A stretch of DNA of 64,000 nt, taken from positions 124,001 to 188,000 of the forward strand of contig NZ_JAGGKS010000003.1 of NCBI RefSeq assembly GCF_017873955.1. Direction: 5' to 3'. A program made the position numbers and the translations under genes. The notes below the pieces were generated by a model that was not told the origin of the DNA, did not search any database, and saw only the letters and a list, made by a program, of their open reading frames with translations. Of the stretch, positions 7,975 through 18,672 are shown piece after piece. This DNA comes from Sedimentibacter acidaminivorans. Its GTDB lineage: Bacteria > Bacillota > Clostridia > Tissierellales > Sedimentibacteraceae. Numbering within the stretch: the stretch's first letter is position 1; each line of letters begins with the position of its first letter.

Positions 7975-8694
7975 CTAAACTGAGATAATCAAAATATCAC
8001 TAAAGGTGTTATCTTGACAAATTTTAATTCCTTGTTTATTTGAAATTTCCAACACTGCCAAAAAAGATGTTATTACATACTCTTTAGTAATTTTACCTTG
8101 TTCTCTTAATGTACTAAATAATGATATGCGACCATTACTTTTTATTTTTTTCATAAAATTATCTACAAAATCTTTGACACTATAATTTTCTCTATAAACC
8201 TTATATGTATTTTCATATTCTATTTTAATGTTTTGATTTTTCATAAGTGATACAAAAATATTATACAACTCATAAACATTAATTTCATTTAATGAAAGCT
8301 GCTCTATTTTAGAGTCGCTCGTTAGGCAAATTTCTTCCTTTGGCTTATAAAAATAGTAGCTGCTTTCATTTTCATATTCTTTAAATTTTAATGATATGTC
8401 TTTAAATATTTTATATTCCAGCAATTTATTAACTAATTCCAATCTAGGGTCCTCACCTTTTTCTTTTAAAGGTAATAACATTTGAGACTTGATTTCCAAT
8501 AGAGTTGCAGCCATTAATATAAACTCACTTGTTATATTCATATTATATTGTCTCATCTCTTCTAAATAGTGAAGGTATTGTTCAGTTATCTCTGAGATAG
8601 GTATATCATATATATCTATTTCTTTCTTTTCAATTAAGTGAAACAACAAATCAAATGGACCTTGAAACATGTTTAAATTAACAGAATACTCCAT
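7975..8694 (-). CDS. scpA: Segregation and condensation protein A
   Basis: 239 residues, the kleisin of the SMC complex. The N-terminal FQGPFDLLFHLIEKKEIDIYDIPI (residues 9-32, shown in part) binds the SMC neck, and the C-terminal winged helix contains FLAVLEISNKQGIKI. It follows the dacF homologue by 15 bp and has GAGG before the ATG. Confidence 0.95.
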   Translation of the reverse strand: MEYSVNLNMFQGPFDLLFHLIEKKEIDIYDIPISEITEQYLHYLEEMRQYNMNITSEFILMAATLLEIKSQMLLPLKEKGEDPRLELVNKLLEYKIFKDISLKFKEYENESSYYFYKPKEEICLTSDSKIEQLSLNEINVYELYNIFVSLMKNQNIKIEYENTYKVYRENYSVKDFVDNFMKKIKSNGRISLFSTLREQGKITKEYVITSFLAVLEISNKQGIKICQDNTFSDILIISV

Positions 8695-8709
8695 ATCAAC
8701 CTCTTAATA

Positions 8710-9870
8710 TTATTTTAATATTTTATCTGCAATATTATCAAAGTAAAATTTTATAAAAGAAAGTTTTTCAATATTCTTTTCTGGATAAAGGTTATACTCA
8801 CCAAGAATTTGATTATCTTTTGAAAGTATTAATTTACCTACTGGAGAATCTGCAGATAATGGCGCTTTTAAATTTTCTTCTATTAAGTATTCTAATTTAA
8901 AATCATCAACTTTACAATTACTATTTGTAAAAAAATTAATATTTTCTTTACTTACAACATTAAATTCTTCTTCCTTACCACAATAAACAGTTGAACTTGA
9001 TATACTTTCGCCCTTTTTATGGAATATTAAATTTTTATAATTTGCAAACCCTTCATTAAGTATTTTTTGTATCTCTGCAAACCTTATTTTTGAATCATCA
9101 CAACCTAACACAACTGCAATTAAAGTAGTGTCATTCCTCTTAGCTGCAGCAGATAGACAATATCTTGCCTCATTTGTATAACCAGTTTTACCAATAATTA
9201 GACCATCGTAGTAGTTTATTAGCTTGTTTGTATTTACTAATACTTGTTCGCTATCCTTATTCTTTCCTACATAAATGCTATCCATCCACGTTGTTGAATA
9301 TTGGTTTACATAATTATACTTTAGTAACTCACTAGTCATAGCTGCTATATCTTTTGCTGTTGTATAATGATTTGGATCAGGTAAACCTGTTACATTAGCA
9401 AAAGAAGTATCATTCATATTAAGCTCTTTTGCTTTATCATTCATTGCCTTAATACAGCCTTCTTCTGAACCATACATAAACTCAGCCATAGCTACAGAAG
9501 CATCATTTGCAGAACGCATACATATGGCTTTTAGCATACTCTCGACGGTTTGAACTTCATTTTCTTCAATAAATACTTGGCTACCTCCCATACCGGCTGC
9601 ATTTTTAGATATAGTCATCTCTTGATTTAATGCAATTTCGTTTTTATCCATTTTTTCTGATATAAGAACTAAAAGCATTATTTTAGTAATGCTTGCTGGT
9701 GCCATTTTGTCATTTATATTTTTTTCAAAAAGAATCTGTCTATCGTCTGCATTAATTAAAATTGCAGATTTAGATTGCAATTGTTCTGCTTCTACGGCAT
9801 ATGTATTTATACCTATAGAATTTAAAATCAATATCATCAAAAAAAACAATATGGCTATTTTTTTCCTCAT
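8710..9870 (-). CDS. dacF: D-alanyl-D-alanine carboxypeptidase (DacF type)
   Basis: 386 residues with a signal peptide (residues 1-26, VEA) and all three active-site motifs: S60-I-T-K63, S120-A-N122 and K228-T-G230. A beta-rich C-terminal domain (about 270-370, GEYNLYPEK) is the PBP5-C domain, and the last residues form the membrane-anchoring helix. It trims D-Ala from peptidoglycan stem peptides. In spore formers the copy beside spoIIM/scpA is the sporulation enzyme DacF. It is the intact paralogue of the protein at 5456-6499. Confidence 0.92.
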   Translation of the reverse strand: MRKKIAILFFLMILILNSIGINTYAVEAEQLQSKSAILINADDRQILFEKNINDKMAPASITKIMLLVLISEKMDKNEIALNQEMTISKNAAGMGGSQVFIEENEVQTVESMLKAICMRSANDASVAMAEFMYGSEEGCIKAMNDKAKELNMNDTSFANVTGLPDPNHYTTAKDIAAMTSELLKYNYVNQYSTTWMDSIYVGKNKDSEQVLVNTNKLINYYDGLIIGKTGYTNEARYCLSAAAKRNDTTLIAVVLGCDDSKIRFAEIQKILNEGFANYKNLIFHKKGESISSSTVYCGKEEEFNVVSKENINFFTNSNCKVDDFKLEYLIEENLKAPLSADSPVGKLILSKDNQILGEYNLYPEKNIEKLSFIKFYFDNIADKILK

Positions 9871-9994
9871 AAAATATTACCTCCTTTTATGAATTATAAT
9901 AACCATATTTTATTTATATATACAACATTTAGTTTGTTTTTATATCGAATTATATTTGTCGAATTTATTGATATTTAGTCTATTTCCTAGAAAA

Positions 9995-11167
9995 TTAAAT
10001 TATCTTTTCTTTTATGCTATATCCTTCTATATTGTTGTCAATATTCAAAATATCAAGAATAGTTTTACCTATACACGAAAATGTATCTAAAACACCAATA
10101 TTATTGTTAGATTTAATTTCTTTTCCATACATAATTAAAGGAATATATTCTCTTGAATGATCTGTGCTTTCCGTAGTAGGATCACACCCGTGATCTGCTG
10201 TTATAATAAGCATATCATCATCTTTAAGGCTTTTTATTATTTCAGGTAATTTGTTATCAAAATATTTTAATGCATCACTATAGCCTTTTATATCATTTCT
10301 ATGTCCATATATCATATCAAAATCAACAAGGTTTGTGAATATTAAACCCTCAAAATCTTCCTTGATAGCACTTATTGTAGCTTCAATACCATCATTATTA
10401 TTTGTTGTATGTATTGATTTTGTAATTCCTTTATTCACAAATATATCTTCTATTTTACCAATTGCTAATACTTCTTTATTATCATTTTTTATATAGTCAA
10501 GCATAGTATCTGAAGTTGGTACTAAAGAAAAATCTCTCCTATTTTTTGTCCTTGTATAATTTCCATCACTACCTATAAATGGTCTAGCAATTACTCTTCC
10601 TACTGCAAGGTCTCCTTTTAGCATTTCTCTTGCTTTTTTACAAATATCATATAATTCATCCAGTGGAACAACTTCTTCATGTGCAGCTATTTGAAAAACA
10701 CTATCAGCTGATGTATACACTATAAGATTTCCTGTTTCTACATGTTCCTTTCCTAATACTTTTATTATTTCCGTACCTGATGCAGCATAATTACCTATAG
10801 TTTTTCTTCCAACTATTTTTTCAAACTCAGAAATAAAATCATCAGGAAATCCATTGCGAAACACGGGAAATGGATTTTCTGTAATAATTCCACTAATTTC
10901 CCAATGTCCAGTTGTTGTATCTTTGCCTTTTGATCTTTCGTTACATTTGCAAACTGAACCTATGTATTCTGAATTTGATTTTATTAAATCTTGAAACCCA
11001 TCTATGTTTAATAGTCCAAGTTTCTCTAAGTTTGGTAAAGAGTAACCATCAACTTTTTTATAAATATTTTTAATTGTATTGCTACCTACATCACCATATT
11101 CTGATGCATCTGGAAGTTCTCCTGCTCCTACGCTATCTAATATTATTAATACAGCTCTTTTTATCAT
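9995..11167 (-). CDS. deoB: Phosphopentomutase
   Basis: 390 residues, full length. [18 protein letters not shown] at the N-terminus carries the metal-binding aspartate, [11 protein letters not shown] near residue 93 is the phosphothreonine motif, and [15 protein letters not shown] near 330 supplies further metal ligands. It interconverts ribose 1- and 5-phosphates for nucleoside salvage. It follows the XerD-like gene by 17 bp with AAGGAG upstream. Confidence 0.96.
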   Translation of the reverse strand: MIKRAVLIILDSVGAGELPDASEYGDVGSNTIKNIYKKVDGYSLPNLEKLGLLNIDGFQDLIKSNSEYIGSVCKCNERSKGKDTTTGHWEISGIITENPFPVFRNGFPDDFISEFEKIVGRKTIGNYAASGTEIIKVLGKEHVETGNLIVYTSADSVFQIAAHEEVVPLDELYDICKKAREMLKGDLAVGRVIARPFIGSDGNYTRTKNRRDFSLVPTSDTMLDYIKNDNKEVLAIGKIEDIFVNKGITKSIHTTNNNDGIEATISAIKEDFEGLIFTNLVDFDMIYGHRNDIKGYSDALKYFDNKLPEIIKSLKDDDMLIITADHGCDPTTESTDHSREYIPLIMYGKEIKSNNNIGVLDTFSCIGKTILDILNIDNNIEGYSIKEKII

Positions 11168-11184
11168 TCGTTTTTTCTCCTTTT

Positions 11185-12063
11185 CTATGCTCTTGGAAAT
11201 GTTTTTTTAAATACTTCTAACGATTTAAAATCTAAATTATGCAAATAGTTTTGTGTTGCAGAAAGTGATACTAATCCCATTAACTCCTGAATAGTTCCTA
11301 AGTCTGCACCATGAGATAATAAATGTACTGCAAAAGAATTCCTCAATATTTGAGGTGATAATTCTTTACTACCACTCATCTTATTTTCGTAATATTTTAA
11401 TATTTTCCAAATTCCTTGACGAGAAATAGATTCGCCTAAAGAATTTATGAACAAATAATCATTATTCTTATCTTTACATTTTATATTTCTAAAATTCATT
11501 AAATAATTTAAAATTGATATTTTTGCATTATAACCTAATGGTACTATTCTTTCTTTAGAACCTTCTATTTTAATAATGCATGTATTAAGATTTACATCAT
11601 GTATTTTAATATTAATTAATTCTGTGACTTTTATACCTGATGAATATAATAACTCTAACAATGCACTATCTCTGCTTCCTTTAAACGTATTTATATCGGG
11701 AAGTGACATTAATTCATTAATTTCATCTTCTGATATTATAGATGGAATTTTTTTTATTTGTTTTGGACTATGTATATTCATAGCTGGGTTATCCGTTATT
11801 ACTCTTTCAATTCTTAAATATTCAAAGAGATTTTTTAGTGCAGAAATTGTTCTTGAAATAGTTGATGAACTTTTACCTTGTTTTTGAAGACTTACAAGAT
11901 ATGTTAGTATTTGAGCTTTTTTTGTTTTTGATAATTCAGAATTATATTCATTTCTAATATATACCTCAAAACTATTTAAATCATAAATATAAGAACTTAT
12001 AGTGTTTGGCCTTAAGTTTTTGGTGTAAAGAAATTTTTTGTAACTCTCAATATAATTATTCAT
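11185..12063 (-). CDS. xerD: XerD-like tyrosine recombinase with degenerate active site
   Basis: 292 residues with the SAM-like N-terminal domain (1-85) and the phage-integrase fold (105-290). It sits exactly where XerD is found in other Clostridia, between spoIIM (1-base TAATG overlap) and deoB. Aligned to the XerD signatures, four of six catalytic residues are changed: Arg to K145 (SSGIKVTEL), Lys to E167 (IEGSKER), His to Q238 (SPQILRNSF) and His/Trp to L264 (LMGLVSLS). Only R241 and the nucleophile Y273 (QNYLH) remain. The reading frame is intact. It probably binds DNA but is unlikely to recombine it in the usual way; the symbol reflects position and homology only. Confidence 0.85.
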   Translation of the reverse strand: MNNYIESYKKFLYTKNLRPNTISSYIYDLNSFEVYIRNEYNSELSKTKKAQILTYLVSLQKQGKSSSTISRTISALKNLFEYLRIERVITDNPAMNIHSPKQIKKIPSIISEDEINELMSLPDINTFKGSRDSALLELLYSSGIKVTELINIKIHDVNLNTCIIKIEGSKERIVPLGYNAKISILNYLMNFRNIKCKDKNNDYLFINSLGESISRQGIWKILKYYENKMSGSKELSPQILRNSFAVHLLSHGADLGTIQELMGLVSLSATQNYLHNLDFKSLEVFKKTFPRA

Positions 12064-12644
12064 TATTTCACCAACAATCTGCTTAATATTGATATATAAT
12101 AACTATAGCCTAAACTGTATGCGGACACCATAATTAAAAACAATAAGGCTAACTTTATATAACTAGACATAATTATATCAAATTTACATGAAATAGTCTC
12201 TACTTTTTTTGATTTTTTGGAATATTTTGATACAACACTTGAAATATAAGTAAAATAAAATAGAATCGGAAAGAAAACAAAATAATCTGTAAATGTTAAA
12301 ATAAAATATATTTTATCAAAATTTATTGTTTTAACTAAATAAATTACAGAAAGACCATAATAGACAGAAATAAGTCCAAAAAGTCCATTAATTATTTTGC
12401 TTTGACCAATAAAGGTTAAGCAAATGATAGATATAAAATAAACAATATTTCGTTTGAAGTTTTTAAGAAAGATTGTCATAAGAGGCAGTTGGCTTATATT
12501 TTCGTAGTTAATAGAATTCATACTTCCTTGACCTGTTAATACAAATATTAATGCAGATATAAATAATGAAACAACAAAAATTATTATTAAATATATTAAT
12601 CTTTTGTATTCTGTTAATATAATCTTTTTCATGATTCTGTTCAT
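12063..12644 (-). CDS. spoIIM: Stage II sporulation protein M
   Basis: 193 residues, with about five membrane helices (near residues 15-37, 65-85, 88-108, 115-135 and 165-190). SpoIIM with SpoIID and SpoIIP drives septal peptidoglycan remodelling in forespore engulfment. Length, topology and position between nudF and xerD/deoB fit. AGGAGG lies 9 bases before the ATG. Confidence 0.88.
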   Translation of the reverse strand: MNRIMKKIILTEYKRLIYLIIIFVVSLFISALIFVLTGQGSMNSINYENISQLPLMTIFLKNFKRNIVYFISIICLTFIGQSKIINGLFGLISVYYGLSVIYLVKTINFDKIYFILTFTDYFVFFPILFYFTYISSVVSKYSKKSKKVETISCKFDIIMSSYIKLALLFLIMVSAYSLGYSYYISILSRLLVK

Positions 12645-12735
12645 AATTAAAAACCTCCTGACTAGCTATATTAAATAATATGCTTGTACAGAAGGTTTAA
12701 TTACTAATTACTATTTAAATTACGTTTATTTCGAC

Positions 12736-13260
12736 TTACATATTAAGCCAAAACAATATTCCTACTATGGTTTTACTATCAGTTATTTGTCCGGTTTCAA
12801 GCATCTTTTTAGCCTCACTTTTACTTATGGTAATAACTTCAATATTTTCATCTTCATCAAAATTAGTAGCAGTATATGTTAAATCTTCCGCTTTAAATAA
12901 ATAAATTTTTTCATTGGAAAAACCAGGAGTTGAATATATCTCATAAATTTTAGCTATATCTTTTGCTTCATACCCTGTTTCTTCTTTTAATTCTCTAAGT
13001 GCACATTCCCTTGGTTCTTCTGCTACATTAATTTTTCCAGCTGGAATTTCATACAGAAATTCTTCTACAGCTTTTCTATACTGCTTAACAAGAATTAACT
13101 CATCATTCTCATTTAGAGCAATTATCGCAGATGCACCTTTATGTTCTACAATTTCTCTTTTTGCATATTTTTGATTTTGAAGTTCAACTGTATCTACTCT
13201 TAAGTTTATTATTTTACCTTCGAAAATTTTTTCGCTTTTTACTGTTATTTCTTTATTCAA
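12736..13260 (-). CDS. nudF: ADP-ribose pyrophosphatase, Nudix family
   Basis: 174 residues with a complete Nudix box: G-KINVA-E-EPRECAL-REL-KEETGYE near residues 78-100. It hydrolyses ADP-ribose and similar nucleoside diphosphates. The start codon is TTG (13258-13260) preceded by AGGAGG at 5 bases. A sigma-A type promoter at 13373-13401 makes it the first gene of a unit running into spoIIM, xerD and deoB. Confidence 0.93.
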   Translation of the reverse strand: MNKEITVKSEKIFEGKIINLRVDTVELQNQKYAKREIVEHKGASAIIALNENDELILVKQYRKAVEEFLYEIPAGKINVAEEPRECALRELKEETGYEAKDIAKIYEIYSTPGFSNEKIYLFKAEDLTYTATNFDEDENIEVITISKSEAKKMLETGQITDSKTIVGILFWLNM

Positions 13261-13372
13261 AATTGCCTCCTATGTTTCCTGTTAAGTTAACATAAATTCT
13301 ATGTATTTATTCATATAATAAAATTTGTAAAATCATATATATTCTAAGATTTTTCATTCGCTTATTGGCTTA

Positions 13373-13401
13373 ATTGTAATAATAATAATACTTTTTGTCA
13401 A
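13373..13401 (-). promoter_or_regulatory. Sigma-A type promoter of nudF
   Basis: TTGACA (13396-13401), 17 bp, TACAAT (13373-13378) on the minus strand. It predicts a leader of about 105 bases before the nudF TTG start. Confidence 0.7.
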
Positions 13402-13463
13402 GCTTATTTATCTAGAATGTAGTATGTATTACTTAGACTGTAATCATTTTACGACAATTTTTT

Positions 13464-13512
13464 TAAAAAAACTCCTTAATTAAGATTATGCAAATCTTTA
13501 ATGTAAGGAGTT
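13464..13512 (-). terminator. Rho-independent terminator of spo0A
   Basis: An interrupted stem (AACTCCTTA to TAAGGAGTT outer arm plus AAGATT inner arm) with a T-run on the minus strand lies 12 bp after the spo0A stop codon. Confidence 0.8.
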
Positions 13513-13524
13513 ATGTAAATAATA

Positions 13525-14319
13525 TTATGATACTTTTTGTTCAAGCCTTAACTTATCTGCTATCATTGCAATAAACTCTGAATTAGTTGGCTTGCCTTTA
13601 TTATTATGAATTGTATAACCAAATATGTTATTAATAGTTTCAATCTTTTCTCTTGTCCACGCTACTTCTATAGCATGACGAATTGCTCTTTCAACTCGAC
13701 TGGGGGTAGTTGCATATTTAATTGCAATATTTGGATATAATTCTTTTGTAATGGCTCCAAGTAATTCTATATTATTTACAACATCAATTATTGATGTTCT
13801 TAAGTATTGATATCCTTTAATATGCGCTGGAACTCCAACTTCATGTAATATTTCTGTTATTTTTACTTCTAAACTTAATTCCATTTTAACTTTTTCATTA
13901 AAAATGACTTCTTTATTTTTGTTTTGAACCCTAGATATATCAAATTCAGCTACTTGCATCATTCTTTCTGCAAATGATTCAAAATTAAAAGGTTTAACAA
14001 TATAATAATCTACGCCCATATTTATAGCCCTTTGAGTTACTTTGTCGTGACCAACTGCTGATAATACTATTACTTTTGGGAATTTTGATAAATTCTTTTT
14101 ATGTAATTTCTCAAGAACACCTAGTCCATCAAGATGTGGCATAATGATATCTAGTATTAAGATATCTGGCTCATGTTCTTCAACTGCTTCAACTGCTTTT
14201 AATCCATCATCAACCATGTCCACAACATCAAACAAATTTTTCGAAATTAAAAAATCATTTAAGACTAATCTAAACTCCTTATTATCATCTGCGATTACTA
14301 CTGAAACTTTCTTTTGCAT
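13525..14319 (-). CDS. spo0A: Sporulation master response regulator Spo0A
   Basis: 264 residues. The receiver domain (6-125) has VIADDN, the phosphoacceptor aspartate in [14 protein letters not shown] and the lysine in YIVKPF. The C-terminal domain (about 155-264) has the Spo0A recognition helix [15 protein letters not shown]. Phospho-Spo0A switches cells into sporulation. I use the ATG at 14319, which has GGGGGA 8 bases upstream; an ATG at 14355 is in frame but has no ribosome site. It lies downstream of spoIVB, the usual order. Confidence 0.97.
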   Translation of the reverse strand: MQKKVSVVIADDNKEFRLVLNDFLISKNLFDVVDMVDDGLKAVEAVEEHEPDILILDIIMPHLDGLGVLEKLHKKNLSKFPKVIVLSAVGHDKVTQRAINMGVDYYIVKPFNFESFAERMMQVAEFDISRVQNKNKEVIFNEKVKMELSLEVKITEILHEVGVPAHIKGYQYLRTSIIDVVNNIELLGAITKELYPNIAIKYATTPSRVERAIRHAIEVAWTREKIETINNIFGYTIHNNKGKPTNSEFIAMIADKLRLEQKVS

Positions 14320-14441
14320 ATTTATATCCCCCAATATAATTTTTGTAATATACATCTATATAGTATATATATTAGTATATATTTAATATATACGCAGAAA
14401 ATATAAAAAACCCTTTTTTTTTCTAAAAAAAATTTAAATAT

Positions 14442-15539
14442 TTACAATTCAGACTTATTATTATAAATTTCATCAAAAATCCAATCTATATATATTCCAT
14501 AGCCTTTGCTGGGATCATTCATAAAAACATGAGTTACTGCTCCGACCATTTTATTATTTTGTATTACTGGGCAACCACTCATACCTTGAATTATACCATT
14601 CGTTAATCCCAAAAGTTCTTCATCAACAATTTTAATTACGAAGCTTTTTTCTGCAGGTTTATTTTGATAGAACATTTTTATTATTTCTACATTATATTTT
14701 TTAATTTCATTATTTACACAAGAATAAATAACTGCTGGACCCAATCTAATTTCATCTTTAGTACCTACTTCTATTAAATCATTACTAAAAAAATTCAATC
14801 CATTTTTATTTATATTACCATATATTCCAAAACTAGTGTTCTTTTCTACTGTTCCTAGACTAGCTTCATCTTTTAATATATATCCTATTATCTCACCAGG
14901 TTCTCCCTTTTTACCTAATTTAATATTTGTTATATTAGCTTTTGATATAGAACCATATTCTATATCTATCAATTTACCTGTATCTGTATCTGCTATACCG
15001 TGTCCTATTGCCCCAAAACGATATGTTTCTGGATCTATGAATGTAACAGTACCTATTCCTGCTATATCATCTCTTGCCCAGAAACCAAACTTTATTTCAT
15101 TACTTTTATAAATTTGAACGGGTGTAATTGTACAGTTTGAAATTTTCCCATCTCTTTCTATTCTAATAGAATACTCTTTAACACCTGATGCATTAGTGTA
15201 TTCCACAATATCATCTGTATTTTCTACTTGTATAGAATCAATTCCTAAAATTTTATCACCAATTTGTATTCCTGATAACTTAGCTGGTGAAGTTGATATT
15301 TTATCGGAATTTTCAATATCAGCCAAACCTACTACCAATACACCTTCTGTCTTTAATTCTACACCTATAGCTTGGCCTCCAGGTATAACATATTTTTTAG
15401 AAATATCTACATTATAATCAGTCAATTTAGTCAAATATTTATATGGATTGGTTTTTAAATCTAAACCAAAAAAAACAGAAATAATAAGAACTGCAATAAA
15501 AAAAATAAAGAATAAAACTCTTTTAGTGTAATTTTTCAT
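14442..15539 (-). CDS. spoIVB: SpoIVB signalling serine peptidase
   Basis: 365 residues with one N-terminal membrane helix (8-26), a PDZ domain (about 70-140) and the S55 peptidase domain: GAIGHGIAD near residue 178 with the catalytic histidine and GMSGCPVIQ near 325 with the catalytic serine. Secreted from the forespore, it cleaves SpoIVFA to activate pro-sigma-K processing in Bacillus. The usual GMSGSP is GMSGCP here; the nucleophile serine is kept. Located between recN and spo0A as expected. Confidence 0.95.
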   Translation of the reverse strand: MKNYTKRVLFFIFFIAVLIISVFFGLDLKTNPYKYLTKLTDYNVDISKKYVIPGGQAIGVELKTEGVLVVGLADIENSDKISTSPAKLSGIQIGDKILGIDSIQVENTDDIVEYTNASGVKEYSIRIERDGKISNCTITPVQIYKSNEIKFGFWARDDIAGIGTVTFIDPETYRFGAIGHGIADTDTGKLIDIEYGSISKANITNIKLGKKGEPGEIIGYILKDEASLGTVEKNTSFGIYGNINKNGLNFFSNDLIEVGTKDEIRLGPAVIYSCVNNEIKKYNVEIIKMFYQNKPAEKSFVIKIVDEELLGLTNGIIQGMSGCPVIQNNKMVGAVTHVFMNDPSKGYGIYIDWIFDEIYNNKSEL

Positions 15540-15637
15540 TATACTCTCCTCGATGTTTTACTCTTAACTTTTCCATATTATTTTTTTTTATTCTTTTACT
15601 ATTTGACTTTTTAGTTAACTGTTAGTTATTAATGAAT

Positions 15638-17323
15638 CTATAAAATCACATCACTGCTACTTTCAATTAATTCCTTTGCATTTTCCAAAGATTTTTCCGT
15701 TATTTTGAAGCCACTCAACAATCGTGCAACTTCAGATAGTTTTTTATTATCATCCAATTTAACAACAGTGCTAAATGTATTATTATCAACAACATTCTTT
15801 TCTATTAAAAAATGATTTTTTGAAATCGAAGCAATTTGCGGCGAATGAGTAACACATATTATTTGATGATTGTTAGATATGTAGTTCATTTTCATACCAG
15901 CCATTTGAGATGTTTTACCACTTATACCAGCATCAATTTCATCAAAAACCATTGTTTCAATACTATCCATATCACTACTAATTTTTTTTAATGCCAACAT
16001 AATACGAGATGCTTCTCCTCCTGAAACAACTTTTTGTACTGAATTCAAATCGCTTCCCACATTAGTAGATATTAAAAACTCTACTGAATCTTTACCTTCA
16101 ATTGAAAATTCAAGCTTATCTTTAATACTGACTTTAAATTTTATATTTTTCATATTAAGGTCATATAATTCATTTAATATTTCTTTTTCTAGTAAAGAAC
16201 TTGCTTTTTTTCTAATAGAAGAAATTTTTTCAGCATAGATAGATAACGAATCATATAATTCTTTTTTTTCAATTTCTAACAATTTTAAATTCGATTCAGC
16301 CACTTTAAGTAATTCTAGTTCAGTACTTGCCGAATTTTTATATTCTAAAATTTTATCTATAGTATATCCATATTTACGCTTTAATCTATTTATTAAGGAT
16401 ACCCTATTTTCTATAACAGCAAGTCTTTCCTCGTCAATATCAAGATTGTCGGAATAATCGTTGATTTCATATGTGAAATTTTGAATATCTTCTAATATTA
16501 AGTCGATCCTTGATAGAAAATTATTTAAATTTTCATCGTAGTTTATAATTTTGTTGAGAATACTATAAACTCCATTTACGTTATTTATAATAGAATTATC
16601 ATCTTGACTTAGAATATTATGAATATCGTATAGAGATTTCTTCATTTCTTGAATATTTGAAAGTTTCTTTATTTCTTTCAATAAATTATCTTCTTCAAAT
16701 TCTTCTAGACCTGCTTCTTCTATTTCATTTAATTCATAATCTAACTGCTCCATTCTGAGATCTTTGTTAGCTAATTTTTGTTCAAGGTAAATAATTTCTT
16801 CACATTTATTATTATAAGATTTATACAAACTTGCATAATGTTCAAGCAATGGTTTTATTTCATTTTGAATCAACCCATCTAAAATTGTAATATGATTTTC
16901 TTTTTTGAATAAGCTTGCATGTCCAAATTGACCATAAATATCTATTAAGTAATTTCCAATTTCTTTTATTATATTAAGAGGAACAATTCTATTATTTACC
17001 TTATTTATAGTTTTACCACTTTCTAATATTTCTCTTGATATAATTAAAAAATCATTCTCATCTAATACTATATTATTTTCATCTAAAAAAATATTAAGCT
17101 TTTTATTATTAGAAATATCAAAAACAGCTTCTACAAAAGCACTTTTTTTACCTTTTCTAATAAAATCCTTTGATGCACGCTCACCTAAAATAAGAAATAA
17201 GGCTTCAATCAAAACTGATTTACCCGTTCCGGTTTCTCCAGTAAAAACATTAAAACCACTATCAAAACTAATAGATTCTTTTTCAAATACAGCAAAATTA
17301 CTTATGTTCAAATTTAGCAACAT
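15638..17323 (-). CDS. recN: DNA repair protein RecN
   Basis: 561 residues, an SMC-like ATPase: Walker A GETGTGKSVLIEAL near residue 30, a central coiled coil (about 155-370), the ABC signature VSGGEASRIMLALK near 425 and Walker B TMVFDEIDAGISG near 450. It helps tether broken DNA ends for recombinational repair. It follows argR by 13 bp. Confidence 0.97.
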   Translation of the reverse strand: MLLNLNISNFAVFEKESISFDSGFNVFTGETGTGKSVLIEALFLILGERASKDFIRKGKKSAFVEAVFDISNNKKLNIFLDENNIVLDENDFLIISREILESGKTINKVNNRIVPLNIIKEIGNYLIDIYGQFGHASLFKKENHITILDGLIQNEIKPLLEHYASLYKSYNNKCEEIIYLEQKLANKDLRMEQLDYELNEIEEAGLEEFEEDNLLKEIKKLSNIQEMKKSLYDIHNILSQDDNSIINNVNGVYSILNKIINYDENLNNFLSRIDLILEDIQNFTYEINDYSDNLDIDEERLAVIENRVSLINRLKRKYGYTIDKILEYKNSASTELELLKVAESNLKLLEIEKKELYDSLSIYAEKISSIRKKASSLLEKEILNELYDLNMKNIKFKVSIKDKLEFSIEGKDSVEFLISTNVGSDLNSVQKVVSGGEASRIMLALKKISSDMDSIETMVFDEIDAGISGKTSQMAGMKMNYISNNHQIICVTHSPQIASISKNHFLIEKNVVDNNTFSTVVKLDDNKKLSEVARLLSGFKITEKSLENAKELIESSSDVIL

Positions 17324-17336
17324 AAAACATCACCTA

Positions 17337-17789
17337 TTATCTAATATTTTTCTTAAACTCCTGCAATACATACTCAACACTTTCCACACTTTTTATTGCA
17401 ACGAAAACTGTGTCGTCACCAGCTAATGAACCAGCTATATCATCAATACCCATATAATCAATTGCCGATGCGCATATTTGTGCTGCACCTGGAATTGTTT
17501 TTATAATAATTAAATTAACAGCAGAATCAATAGAAACAACTGAATTCTCAAATATTTTATTTAGTCTATCAGTAATGCCTTCTTGACTTTGACCAATTGT
17601 TGCATATTTGTATTTTCCGCTTTTAGCCATTACCTTAACCAATCTAAGCTCTTTTATATCTCTTGATATAGTAGCCTGAGTAACGTCAATGCCCATAGCT
17701 TTTAAGCCATCTGCTAAATCTTCTTGTGTTTCTACTTCCTTTTTTGAGATCAATTCTAGAATTTTAGATTGCCTTGTATACTTTTTCAT
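17337..17789 (-). CDS. argR: Arginine repressor ArgR
   Basis: 150 residues. The N-terminal winged helix carries ATISRDIKELRLVKV (residues 40-55), and the C-terminal oligomerisation and arginine-binding domain has AAQICASAID and SLAGDDTVFVA. I use the ATG at 17789 because GAGGTG lies just upstream; the longer ORF starts inside tlyA. ArgR binds ARG boxes with arginine as co-repressor. The recN-argR-tlyA order is conserved. Confidence 0.95.
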   Translation of the reverse strand: MKKYTRQSKILELISKKEVETQEDLADGLKAMGIDVTQATISRDIKELRLVKVMAKSGKYKYATIGQSQEGITDRLNKIFENSVVSIDSAVNLIIIKTIPGAAQICASAIDYMGIDDIAGSLAGDDTVFVAIKSVESVEYVLQEFKKNIR

Positions 17790-17808
17790 TTGCCACCTCA
17801 TAGATTTT

Positions 17809-18606
17809 TTATAAAAAATCAAAAGCTTCTTTTATTAAACTTTTGAATGTTTCGCTATCGTATTTTGCTATTTTTCCTTTTTTTATATGTGCAAGGTACT
17901 CAATGTTACCATTTCCACCTTTAATTGGTGAGAATGTGATATTTTTAACATATAAGTTATTTGATAAACAATAATCATTAAAATTGTTTAAAACAACTAA
18001 GTGAATTTTTTTATCTTTTATTATTCCGCTTTTTCCAATATTACTTTTTCCTGCCTCAAATTGAGGTTTTATTAAAACGACAATATCAGATTTATCACTA
18101 CTAATTTCGACAATTTTAGGTAAAATAAGTTTTAATGAAATAAAAGAAACATCTACTACTATTATATCGACACTTTCTATGAAAATTTCAGTATCAATAT
18201 ATCTAAAATTAGTATTTTCAATATTTATTACTCGTTTGTCCTCTATAAGCTTGTTATGAAGCTGGTCATGTCCAACATCTACAGCATATACTTTTTTAGC
18301 TCCATGTTGCAAGAGGTAGTCTGTAAATCCACCTGTTGAAGCCCCTACATCTATAGCAACAATCTGTGATGTTTGTATTTTGAAATAGTTTAGTGCTTTT
18401 TCAAGCTTAGAAGCTCCACGTCCAACATATTTGTTATCATCAACAATACAAATAGAACTTTTACTTGAAACCTTAGTAGAAGGTTTATTACACATAATAT
18501 TGTCTACATAGGTATGATTATTAATAATTAATTGTTTTGCTTTTTCTCTACTCTCGGTATATCCTTGTGAATAAAGAAATACATCTAATCTTTCTTTATT
18601 TTCCAT
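17809..18606 (-). CDS. tlyA: TlyA family rRNA 2'-O-methyltransferase
   Basis: 265 residues: an N-terminal S4 RNA-binding domain (4-60) and an FtsJ-like methyltransferase domain (VAIDVGASTGGFTDYLLQHGA, residues 86-106 in part; VVDVSFISLKLILP near 150). TlyA methylates cytidines in 16S and 23S rRNA; older names call it hemolysin A. It begins a new unit, with an extended -10 promoter at 18673-18701. The ribosome site AAGGG is 14 bases away and weak. Confidence 0.93.
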   Translation of the reverse strand: MENKERLDVFLYSQGYTESREKAKQLIINNHTYVDNIMCNKPSTKVSSKSSICIVDDNKYVGRGASKLEKALNYFKIQTSQIVAIDVGASTGGFTDYLLQHGAKKVYAVDVGHDQLHNKLIEDKRVINIENTNFRYIDTEIFIESVDIIVVDVSFISLKLILPKIVEISSDKSDIVVLIKPQFEAGKSNIGKSGIIKDKKIHLVVLNNFNDYCLSNNLYVKNITFSPIKGGNGNIEYLAHIKKGKIAKYDSETFKSLIKEAFDFL

Positions 18607-18672
18607 TAAACAATAAACAACCCTTCAGTTTATTAGTAATAATAATTTTGCTAAAACAAAATAGCAATACAT

